From contig NZ_CP060694.1 of assembly GCF_014352935.1 (NCBI RefSeq), forward strand, positions 682,001 through 746,000: a DNA stretch of 64,000 bases, read 5' to 3'. The DNA comes from Aliarcobacter cryaerophilus. GTDB taxonomy: Bacteria > Campylobacterota > Campylobacteria > Campylobacterales > Arcobacteraceae. Below are positions 28,337 through 35,580 of the stretch, piece by piece. The notes below the pieces were generated by a model. That model did no database searches, was not told where the DNA came from, and saw nothing but the letters and a program-made list of their open reading frames with translations. Numbering within the stretch: position 1 is the stretch's first letter; every line of letters starts with the position of its first letter. The translations under genes and the position numbers were made by a program.

Positions 28337-28400
28337 AATAATACTTTTTTAAGTTATAAAAGTTTAAAATCAATACAAACTTTTACACAAGGAAAATGTT

Positions 28401-28796
28401 ATGAAAAGGGCTTTTTCTCTAATAGAGATTATTTTTGTAATTGTGATTTTAGGGATAATTGTCTCTTTTGCTGCTCCAAAACTTATGGATACAAAAGATA
28501 GTGCTCTTGTTTCAACTTTGAAAAGAGATGTAAATACTACTATAAACTCTATTCAAAGCTACTATTTATTAAATCAGAAAATTGAAGATATTAAAGATGC
28601 TATAAATATTGGTGATACAAATTGGGATATAGAAAAACTAAAAATGAGTGATAAAAACTCTTGTATCAAATTGGAAATTAAAAAAAATCAAAATATTGTT
28701 TCTATTGATCTTCAAGTAGATAGTGCAAAAGATAGTACTATTTGTAAAAAAATAAGAGATAGTGGATTGGTTTCAAAGGTTTATGAAGTTTACTAA
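28401..28796 (+). CDS. Type IV pilin-like / pseudopilin protein
   Basis: This 131-residue protein opens with MKRAFSLIEIIFVIVILGI, the hydrophobic methylation-type N-terminus of pilins and pseudopilins, including the Glu five residues after the presumed cleavage site. The residue before the Phe is Ala rather than the usual Gly. The soluble part has two Cys (in NSCIKLEI and STICKKIRD) that could form a disulphide. AAGGA precedes the ATG. No pilus assembly genes are near, so it may be an orphan minor pilin or a competence-type pseudopilin. Confidence 0.8.
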   Translation: MKRAFSLIEIIFVIVILGIIVSFAAPKLMDTKDSALVSTLKRDVNTTINSIQSYYLLNQKIEDIKDAINIGDTNWDIEKLKMSDKNSCIKLEIKKNQNIVSIDLQVDSAKDSTICKKIRDSGLVSKVYEVY

Positions 28797-28824
28797 GCAT
28801 AACAAATATTAAGTGATTTTTAAG

Positions 28825-28830
28825 TACAAT
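28825..28830 (+). promoter_or_regulatory. Candidate -10 box of the aminotransferase/dehydrogenase pair
   Basis: TACAAT lies 29 bases before the ATG of the aminotransferase gene, with AAGGA closer in as ribosome site. The same TACAAT box recurs before both adenylate kinase genes and marR in this window. Confidence 0.45.
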
Positions 28831-28859
28831 TCGCGTTATTTTTTTACTTAAGGAAACAA

Positions 28860-29963
28860 ATGCAAATAGATTTTGCCAACCTTCAACACCAACACAACCT
28901 ATATAAAGAAGAGATAGAAGAGGCTATTTTAAAAGTAGCACGAGATTGTAACTTTATAATGGGAACTCAAATAGATGAGCTTGAAAGAGACCTAGAGAAG
29001 TTTACAGGTTCAAAATATGCAATATCTTGCTCAAGTGGAACAGATGCTCTTTTACTTGCTATGATGGCTTTAGATATACAACCAGATGATGAAATTATTA
29101 CAACTCCTTTTACATTCTTTGCAACAGCAGAAACAATAGCTTTTCTTAAAGCTAAACCAGTTTTCGTTGATATTGATGAAAAAACATATAATATAGACCC
29201 AAAAAAAATAGAAGCGGCTATCACACCAAAAACTAAAGCTATTATTCCTGTAAGTCTATATGGACAACCATGTGATATGGATGAAATAAATCAAATAGCT
29301 AAAAACCATAACCTAAAAGTAATTGTTGATGGAGCTCAAAGCTTTGGATCTACTTATAAAGGTATAAGTGACTCAAACCTTGGTGATATCTCTTGTACCT
29401 CTTTTTTCCCTGCTAAACCATTAGGTTGCTATGGTGATGGTGGAGCTGTATTTACTAACAACCAACAACTAGCGACTAAAATCCAAAGCCTTAGACTTCA
29501 TGGACAAAGTATAAGATACCATCATCAATATATTGGTATGGGTGGAAGACTTGATACTATTCAAGCAGCAGTACTTAATGTAAAACTAAAATACTATGAA
29601 AAAGATTTGAAACTAAGACAAGATGTAGCAGAAAAATACACAAAAGCACTAAACGCAAAAAATATAGAAACTCCTTTCGTTAAAAATGATAGAACATCAG
29701 CTTGGGCACAATACTCAATAAGAGTACAAAATAGAACTGAACTTCAAACAAAACTTCAAAACCTAGGTATTCCAACAGCAGTACATTACCCAATGCCTCT
29801 ACATGTACAAGAATGCTTTAAATACCTAAACCTAAAAGAAGGTGACTTTCCAATCTCAGAAAAAGTATCAAAAGAGATAATGAGCTTACCAATGAATCCA
29901 TATGTAAGCGATGAAGAGATTGAGTTTATTGTAGAAAATTTGGCAAAAGAGCTAAGATGTTAA
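28860..29963 (+). CDS. DegT/DnrJ/EryC1-family sugar aminotransferase (WbpE-like)
   Basis: This 367-residue PLP enzyme has the family blocks SCSSGTDALLLAMMAL, TPFTFFATAETIAF and VDGAQSFGSTYKG. The PLP Lys is K186 in TSFFPAKPLGCYGDGGA, and the later block is GMGGRLDTIQAAVL. It transfers an amino group to a keto-sugar nucleotide. The closest type I recognise is WbpE, which acts on UDP-3-keto-GlcNAc-uronate. The next gene is a Gfo/Idh dehydrogenase, the class that supplies such a ketone. Codons such as AAC, CTA and CAC seem more frequent here than in neighbouring genes, which may hint at a different history. Confidence 0.88.
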   Translation: MQIDFANLQHQHNLYKEEIEEAILKVARDCNFIMGTQIDELERDLEKFTGSKYAISCSSGTDALLLAMMALDIQPDDEIITTPFTFFATAETIAFLKAKPVFVDIDEKTYNIDPKKIEAAITPKTKAIIPVSLYGQPCDMDEINQIAKNHNLKVIVDGAQSFGSTYKGISDSNLGDISCTSFFPAKPLGCYGDGGAVFTNNQQLATKIQSLRLHGQSIRYHHQYIGMGGRLDTIQAAVLNVKLKYYEKDLKLRQDVAEKYTKALNAKNIETPFVKNDRTSAWAQYSIRVQNRTELQTKLQNLGIPTAVHYPMPLHVQECFKYLNLKEGDFPISEKVSKEIMSLPMNPYVSDEEIEFIVENLAKELRC

Positions 29964-30946
29964 ATGTAGCACTTGTAGGATTTGGTTATTGGGGACCAAA
30001 TATTGCAAGAAATATAAATAATAATCCAAATTTAAATCTTCATACAATTTGCGATATGATAGATGAAAATCTGGAAAAAGCACACAAAATATATGCATCT
30101 TCAACAAACTATGAAAAAGATTTTAATAAAGTTTTAGAAGATAAAACTATAGATATAGTTGCTATTGCTACACAAACAAGTAGCCACTATTATTTAATAA
30201 AACAAGCACTATTGGCTTTTAAAAATGTATATGTTGAAAAACCTTTTACTGCTACTTTACAAGAGGCACAAGAGCTTGAAGATTTAGCAAAAAAGCAGAA
30301 TAAAATTATACATATAGATCATATTATGATTTTTCATCCAGCAATAAAAAAAATAAAAGAGATAATTTCTAGTGGTGAAATAGGAGAAGTTTTATTTATA
30401 AATTCAACTAGAAAGAGTTTAGGACAATTTAGAAAAGATGTAAGCTCTATGTGGGATTTAGCTGTTCATGATTTATCTATAATTGATTATCTAATGGATG
30501 GTAAAAATCCAACAAGTATAAAAGCAAGCGGTGATAAATTTTATAATCCAAAAGAGAGTATTACATTTGTAAATCTAAAATATGAAAACTTTTCTGTGCA
30601 TCTTGAATCAAACTGGTTAAGTCCAATAAAAGAGAGAAATATTACTATTGTTGGCTCTAAAAAAATGCTTGTTTATGAGGATTTAAAATTAGAAAACAAA
30701 CTTACAGTTTATGAGAAAAATGTAGAAGTTGTAAGTGGAGAAAATATTACAGATGAAAATTATTTGGTAAAAACAAATGAGTTTGGAACTTATTCTCCAT
30801 ATATAAAACCAGAGGATGCTTTATATAATAGTATCGAACATTTTAGAACTTCAATTATAAATCAAACACAATCTTTATCAAATCCATCTCAAGCAATAAG
30901 AGTTCATAAAATTCTAGAAATTGCAGATAATAATATGAATATGTAA
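29957..30946 (+). CDS. Gfo/Idh/MocA-family oxidoreductase (WbpB-like)
   Basis: This 329-residue protein has an N-terminal Rossmann fold (VALVGFGYWGPNIARN), the EKP motif in NVYVEKPFTATL, and the catalytic region DLAVHDLSIIDYLMDG. Such enzymes oxidise sugar nucleotides with NAD. It overlaps the aminotransferase gene by seven bases, so the two are translated together. The likely joint product is a 3-amino sugar nucleotide for a surface polysaccharide or protein glycan. Partner dehydrogenase or acetyltransferase genes (WbpA/WbpD type) are not in the window. Confidence 0.85.
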   Translation: MLNVALVGFGYWGPNIARNINNNPNLNLHTICDMIDENLEKAHKIYASSTNYEKDFNKVLEDKTIDIVAIATQTSSHYYLIKQALLAFKNVYVEKPFTATLQEAQELEDLAKKQNKIIHIDHIMIFHPAIKKIKEIISSGEIGEVLFINSTRKSLGQFRKDVSSMWDLAVHDLSIIDYLMDGKNPTSIKASGDKFYNPKESITFVNLKYENFSVHLESNWLSPIKERNITIVGSKKMLVYEDLKLENKLTVYEKNVEVVSGENITDENYLVKTNEFGTYSPYIKPEDALYNSIEHFRTSIINQTQSLSNPSQAIRVHKILEIADNNMNM

Positions 30947-31042
30947 GATTTAATCTTGCATATTTAAAAAACATTTTAATAATCACTATCAATTTTATCT
31001 TAATTTAAGAAAAAATCATTAATATTCTATTTCATTTTTGTT

Positions 31043-31061
31043 AATTATAATAATAATTATC
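31043..31061 (+). promoter_or_regulatory. Candidate Fur box upstream of the TonB-dependent receptor
   Basis: AATTATAATAATAATTATC matches 15 of 19 positions of the E. coli Fur consensus GATAATGATAATCATTATC. It lies 76 bases before the receptor start. The surrounding DNA is AT-rich, so some matching is expected by chance, but the location upstream of an iron-uptake gene supports it. Confidence 0.55.
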
Positions 31062-31067
31062 AAAAAT

Positions 31068-31095
31068 AAAATAGATTTCTCCTAAAATCTATTTT
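31068..31095 (+). repeat. Perfect 11-bp inverted repeat in the receptor leader
   Basis: AAAATAGATTT (31068-31078) and AAATCTATTTT (31085-31095) are perfectly complementary around the loop CTCCTA. The repeat lies between the Fur-like site and the receptor ATG at 31138. It could form an mRNA hairpin or serve as a dyad operator. No T run follows, so a terminator is unlikely. Confidence 0.75.
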
Positions 31096-31137
31096 ACTAA
31101 ATTAAAGTCGAAAAAGAAAATATGGAAAAGGAATGAA

Positions 31138-33273
31138 ATGAGAATAAAAATGGCACTAAGTGTAGCTTCTATTTTAGTTACACAAAATTTACTTTTGGCA
31201 AATGAGACTACAAAACTTGATGATGTACAAGTTGTAACTTCTGCTTCAGGATATGAGCAAAAAATTACAGATGCACCAGCATCAATTTCAGTTATAAGTC
31301 AGGAAGATTTAAAGCAAAAAAAATATTCTAATTTGGCTGAAGCTATTGAAGATGTAGAAGGTGTTGATGTAAGAGGTGGAAATGGAAAGACAGGTGGTTT
31401 AAATATTAGTATTAGGGGAATGGGTTCTGAAAATACTTTAGTACTTATTGATGGTAAGAGGCAAAATTCTGCAGGTAGTTCAACTCCTAATGGTTTTGGA
31501 GAAACTTCAAATAACTTTTTACCACCACTTGCTGCTATTGAAAGAATAGAGGTTATTAGAGGACCAATGAGTACACTTTATGGAAGTGATGCTATGGGAG
31601 GAGTTGTAAATATTATTACAAAGAAGGTTTCAAATGAATGGACAGGTTCTATAAATGTAGATCAAACATTACAAGAAAGTTCTCAATTTGGAAATAGTAA
31701 TAATGTGAATACATATATAAGTGGACCAATAATTAAAGATTTATTAGGATTGAGTTTAAGAGGTAGCTATCATAATAGAGAAGCTTCAGACATAAAATAT
31801 GGAGATGGTGCAGAAGTTAGTAAGAGAGGTAATTCTCCTGTTGAAGGAACAAATTATTCAATTGGTTCTAAATTTAACTTAACACCAGTTGATAACCATG
31901 ATTTTTATTTAGATCTTTTTACTTCAAAACAAAGATATAACAATGATAAATCTCAATTAGGTACACTAGATGACGCTTCTTTAGCTACAAAACAAGCATC
32001 AGGATATAAAGATAAATTAAGATTTGAAAGAGAACAGTTTACCCTAGGTCATACTTCGAGGTTTGATGTTGGTACTTTAGAATCTAGTATTATGAGAAAT
32101 ACTACAGAAACAATTGGAAGAACAATTCCTGGAAATAAAATAGGTAATATTTTTAATCCAAAAATGCCTGACCATATAATTGGAAGCAATAGAGAATTAA
32201 AATCTACAGATACTGTATTTGATACAAAATTTGTTACTGCAGAACTAGATAAAAATATTTTAACTATTGGTGGTCAATATTGGGATTCTAAAATGAAAGA
32301 TGGAATTGCAACTGAAGAATTTGAGCAAAAAATGTGGGCTTTATTTGCAGAAGATGAGATATCTGTAACAGATTCATTAGCATTTACTTTAGGAGGAAGA
32401 TATGATCATCATGATAAATTTGGTGGTAATTTTAGTCCTAGAGCATATGCTGTTTATACAGCAAATAGTAATTGGACTGTAAAAGGAGGAGTTAGTCAGG
32501 GGTATAAAGCTCCAAAAGTAAATGATTTACATGATGGTATTAATGGAGCAGGAGGGCAGGGTGCTACTATTACAATTGGAAGTCCAGATTTAAAACCTGA
32601 AAAATCAACAAACTATGAAACTGGAATTTACTATAATGCAGATAATGGTTTCTTAGCGAATGCTACTATTTTTTATAATCAATATAAAGATAAAATTGAA
32701 ACAGATGGAAATGTTATTATTGCAGGAAATCCAAATATTCCTAATGGAACTTATAGTCAAAAAAAGAATATTGGTAAAGCTGAAACACAAGGTTTAGAAG
32801 TTGGAACAAAAATTCCATTTACAGATACTTTAGATTTAAAAGCAAACTATACATACATGGAAAGTGAACAAAAAAGTGGTAAAAATAAAGGGGAACCATT
32901 CGCTGATACACCTGAACACTCTTTAAATGCAACTTTAAATTGGCAAGCTACAAGTAAGCTTAATACTTGGATAAAAGGTGAATACAGAAGTGAAAGAAAA
33001 AGATTTACAGAAAATTATTCTAATTTAACTGCTGAAAATAAAGCTATTTATGAACAAGTAGGAAATGATATAAAAGCTTATGAATTATTTCATTTAGGTG
33101 GAAGCTATAAATGGAATAAAGATTTAACTTTTAGTGCAACTATTTATAACTTATTTGATAAAGATTTTTTCAAAAGAGAACAATATACTTATGGTGGAGC
33201 AACAAAATATGCTACTTCAGAAACAAACTTAGAAGGAAGAAGACTTTGGTTAGCAATGAATTTAGCTTTCTAA
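31138..33273 (+). CDS. TonB-dependent outer membrane receptor, catecholate-siderophore type
   Basis: This 711-residue protein has a signal peptide (to about residue 21), a TonB-box-like DDVQVVTSASG, a plug domain (IEVIRGPMSTLYGSDAMGG) and a 22-strand-type barrel ending in the aromatic LAMNLAF. Segments such as VKGGVSQGYKAPKVNDLH resemble the FepA/CirA/CfrA group of ferric-enterobactin-type receptors. It would import ferric siderophore using TonB-ExbBD, which are not in the window. A Fur-box-like site precedes it, and AAGGAA lies before the ATG. The exact ligand is inferred only from resemblance. Confidence 0.9.
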   Translation: MRIKMALSVASILVTQNLLLANETTKLDDVQVVTSASGYEQKITDAPASISVISQEDLKQKKYSNLAEAIEDVEGVDVRGGNGKTGGLNISIRGMGSENTLVLIDGKRQNSAGSSTPNGFGETSNNFLPPLAAIERIEVIRGPMSTLYGSDAMGGVVNIITKKVSNEWTGSINVDQTLQESSQFGNSNNVNTYISGPIIKDLLGLSLRGSYHNREASDIKYGDGAEVSKRGNSPVEGTNYSIGSKFNLTPVDNHDFYLDLFTSKQRYNNDKSQLGTLDDASLATKQASGYKDKLRFEREQFTLGHTSRFDVGTLESSIMRNTTETIGRTIPGNKIGNIFNPKMPDHIIGSNRELKSTDTVFDTKFVTAELDKNILTIGGQYWDSKMKDGIATEEFEQKMWALFAEDEISVTDSLAFTLGGRYDHHDKFGGNFSPRAYAVYTANSNWTVKGGVSQGYKAPKVNDLHDGINGAGGQGATITIGSPDLKPEKSTNYETGIYYNADNGFLANATIFYNQYKDKIETDGNVIIAGNPNIPNGTYSQKKNIGKAETQGLEVGTKIPFTDTLDLKANYTYMESEQKSGKNKGEPFADTPEHSLNATLNWQATSKLNTWIKGEYRSERKRFTENYSNLTAENKAIYEQVGNDIKAYELFHLGGSYKWNKDLTFSATIYNLFDKDFFKREQYTYGGATKYATSETNLEGRRLWLAMNLAF

Positions 33274-33294
33274 TTTGGAAAATTAAAAATTCTT

Positions 33295-33327
33295 AAAAGA
33301 TAAGTAGATTTCTACTTATCTTTTTTT
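33295..33327 (+). terminator. Intrinsic terminator after the TonB-dependent receptor
   Basis: AAAAGATAAGTAGA (33295-33308) pairs with TCTACTTATCTTTT (33311-33324), followed by more T residues to 33327. It is a strong rho-independent terminator 22 bases after the receptor stop, so the receptor is probably transcribed apart from the next genes. Confidence 0.9.
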
Positions 33328-33424
33328 ATTTACACTTGTATTTTAATACCAATTATCAGTTTTGTTAAAGTGGTGTTAAAATTAGTCTGTTACTATAAAA
33401 ATTTAAAAAATTAGGAGTTAAAAA

Positions 33425-34084
33425 ATGAAAAAATTAGTTTATGGTGTTTTAACATCAGCAATATTATTATCAAATGCAAATTCACATGAAATTTGGATAG
33501 AAAAAGATAAAAAAAATGAAGCAAATATCTTTTTTGGAGAGTTTGCAGATGGTCAAAAAGAAGGGGATAAATTTTTAGATAGATTAAAAGTAGATACTTT
33601 TTATCCAAAAGATATAGTAAAAAATATCACTAGAAAAGAGAATAGTATAGTTGTAGGTTTGTCAAAAGATAGCGATTTGATTTTGGTAGAAACTGGAGAA
33701 CCTAGATTAAATAAAAATACACAAGTAACAGCTAGAAAAATAAGTTATGCAAAAACAGGCAGAACAAATACAGATACTTTGGCTAATTTTGATTTAGTTC
33801 CAGTAGAAAAAAATAGTAATACTTTCAAGCTATTATTTGATAAAAAACCAATGTCAAAAACAAAAGTGACAGTTGTATCTCCTACAAAATGGGAAAAAAG
33901 TTTTTATACAAATGAACAAGGAGAAGTTACAATTTCTACACCTTGGATTGGAACATATCTTTTAGAAACTAGTTTTGAAGATAATTCAAAAGGTGAAGTG
34001 GATGGAAAGTCTTTTGATAAAACAATACATGCAATTACTTACACTATAAAAGTAGAACAAGGTTTACCTTGGGAAACTAAATAA
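33425..34084 (+). CDS. DUF4198-domain periplasmic protein
   Basis: This 219-residue protein has a signal peptide (MKKLVYGVLTSAILLSNANS) and begins its mature part HEIWIEKDK, the DUF4198 hallmark with an N-terminal His close to the cleavage site that could bind metal. The C-terminal half has the beta-sandwich pattern WEKSFYTNEQGEVTISTPW. Relatives sit beside metal transporters and TonB receptors. The position between a siderophore receptor and a PepSY protein suggests a part in iron or other metal uptake. TAGGAG is the ribosome site. Confidence 0.78.
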   Translation: MKKLVYGVLTSAILLSNANSHEIWIEKDKKNEANIFFGEFADGQKEGDKFLDRLKVDTFYPKDIVKNITRKENSIVVGLSKDSDLILVETGEPRLNKNTQVTARKISYAKTGRTNTDTLANFDLVPVEKNSNTFKLLFDKKPMSKTKVTVVSPTKWEKSFYTNEQGEVTISTPWIGTYLLETSFEDNSKGEVDGKSFDKTIHAITYTIKVEQGLPWETK

Positions 34085-34104
34085 TAAAAATATAGAGGTA
34101 AATT

Positions 34105-35298
34105 ATGCATAAAACATTTTGGTTTAAAATTCACTGGTTTTTTGGTTTTGTTTTTGGGATTTTACTTTTGCTAATAGGAGTTTCAGGAGCTATATTATCT
34201 TATGAAAAAGAGATTTTACAAGCTATAAATAAGGATACATATTTTGTAAATATTCCACAAGATAAACAAATATTATCTACAAAAGAGATTTTAGAAAAAT
34301 ATCAAACAGAAAATCCAGACTCAAAGATAAATAGTATCTCTTTTTCAAGTGATAAAAGTTCTAGTGTAGTTTTGAATATTGCTTCAAAAGATCCCAATAA
34401 TAGAAGAGGAGAGAGTATATATTTAAATCCTTATACAGCTGAGGTTTTACCTCAAATTGAAGGAAAAGATTTTTTTATGTTTTTCTTTAAACTTCACAGA
34501 TGGCTAACATTTGAAGGAGATACTCAGTGGATTGGGAAAAATGCAGTTGCCCTTGCAACTATTGCTTGTATAATTTTAACTATTGGTGGAGTTATAGTTT
34601 ATTTGCCAAGAGTTAAAAATAATTTTTTAAGAAGTTTTACTTTTAGTTTTAAACATAAAAAAAGAGCATTTTTATCAACAATGCACAGTGCTATTGGTAT
34701 GTGGGTTGTTCCATTTTTCTTACTTATGTGTTTTACAGGACTTTATTGGTCTTATGATTGGTATAGAAGTGCAATGTTTACTATTATGCAAGTTGAACAA
34801 CCAAAAAGAGCTACACCAACTACTCAAGTAGTTCAAATAGGACAACAAAAAGAAAAGCAGAGTGAAAAAGAGCAAAAATCTGAAAAACAGCCAGAATTAA
34901 TCTCTTATGAAAATGCTCAAAAAGTAGCAGATATTTTTAATCAAAATGTTTCAAGGGATTATAAAAATGCAAATTTGAGACTTACTCCTTCAAAAGATGG
35001 TATATATACAATTTCATATTTGTATGCAGATGCAACACATTTTAGGGAGTCAAACTCTATGGAAATTGATCCAAATAAATCTATAGTTGTAAAAGAAGCA
35101 AAATTTGAAGATAAAAAACTAAATGAACAGCTTATGAGTAGTATGTTACCACTTCATAGTGGAGAATATTTTGGCTGGATTGGACAACTGCTTATGTTTA
35201 TTGCTTCAAGTCTTATGGCTTTATTTGTAATAACTGGATATATGCTATATTTTGATAGATGGAAGAAAAAAAGAGCAAAAGCTTTAAAAGAAAAATAA
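34105..35298 (+). CDS. PepSY-associated TM-helix membrane protein (siderophore-reductase-like)
   Basis: The 397-residue protein has four membrane helices: about 9-34, 140-165, 195-220 and 350-377, with a periplasmic PepSY-like domain between each pair. Conserved-looking His residues lie near the membrane (IHWFFGF, FKLHRWLTF, MHSAIGMW, LPLHSGEYFGW), as in PiuB/FoxB-type proteins, some of which reduce ferric siderophores with haem. A Lys/Glu/Gln-rich insert spans about 232-270. It is 20 bases after the DUF4198 gene and probably forms one transcript with it. Confidence 0.82.
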   Translation: MHKTFWFKIHWFFGFVFGILLLLIGVSGAILSYEKEILQAINKDTYFVNIPQDKQILSTKEILEKYQTENPDSKINSISFSSDKSSSVVLNIASKDPNNRRGESIYLNPYTAEVLPQIEGKDFFMFFFKLHRWLTFEGDTQWIGKNAVALATIACIILTIGGVIVYLPRVKNNFLRSFTFSFKHKKRAFLSTMHSAIGMWVVPFFLLMCFTGLYWSYDWYRSAMFTIMQVEQPKRATPTTQVVQIGQQKEKQSEKEQKSEKQPELISYENAQKVADIFNQNVSRDYKNANLRLTPSKDGIYTISYLYADATHFRESNSMEIDPNKSIVVKEAKFEDKKLNEQLMSSMLPLHSGEYFGWIGQLLMFIASSLMALFVITGYMLYFDRWKKKRAKALKEK

Positions 35299-35316
35299 GT
35301 TATTTTATAGATATAA

Positions 35317-35350
35317 AAAAAGGCTTAGAACAAAAGTTCTAAGCCTTTTT
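35317..35350. terminator. Bidirectional intrinsic terminator between the PepSY gene and ybdD
   Basis: Fifteen-base arms AAAAAGGCTTAGAAC (35317-35331) and GTTCTAAGCCTTTTT (35336-35350) are perfectly complementary around a four-base loop of A. A/T tracts flank both sides, so it can stop transcripts from both converging genes. Confidence 0.92.
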
Positions 35351-35380
35351 ATGTTTAGTAGAAACTCTACTCTTAAAAGT

Positions 35381-35578
35381 TTAACAACACTTTTTAAAAC
35401 CACCAGTATTGTATTTTCTATCTAAAGACTCATTAAAAAACTCGCCTCTAGTTAAAACTTTCTTATCTGGATGAACTCTTTTCATATGCTCAAGATATTT
35501 CTCATAGCTAGAAAGCCCCACAAGAGGGTGAAAAAACTTTTCAGATTTTTCATAGAATTCTTTGATTTTTCCAAACAC
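35381..35578 (-). CDS. YbdD/YjiX-family (DUF466) small protein
   Basis: This 65-residue protein contains the family features PLVGLSSYEKYLEHM and a Pro-Asp-Lys followed by TRGEFF, and ends with a Cys pair. YbdD-type proteins are encoded next to CstA/BtsT transporters and are thought to be needed for their activity. It begins two bases after the cstA stop, so the pair is co-translated. The terminator at 35317-35350 lies downstream. Confidence 0.92.
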   Translation of the reverse strand: MFGKIKEFYEKSEKFFHPLVGLSSYEKYLEHMKRVHPDKKVLTRGEFFNESLDRKYNTGGFKKCC

Positions 35579-35580
35579 AT

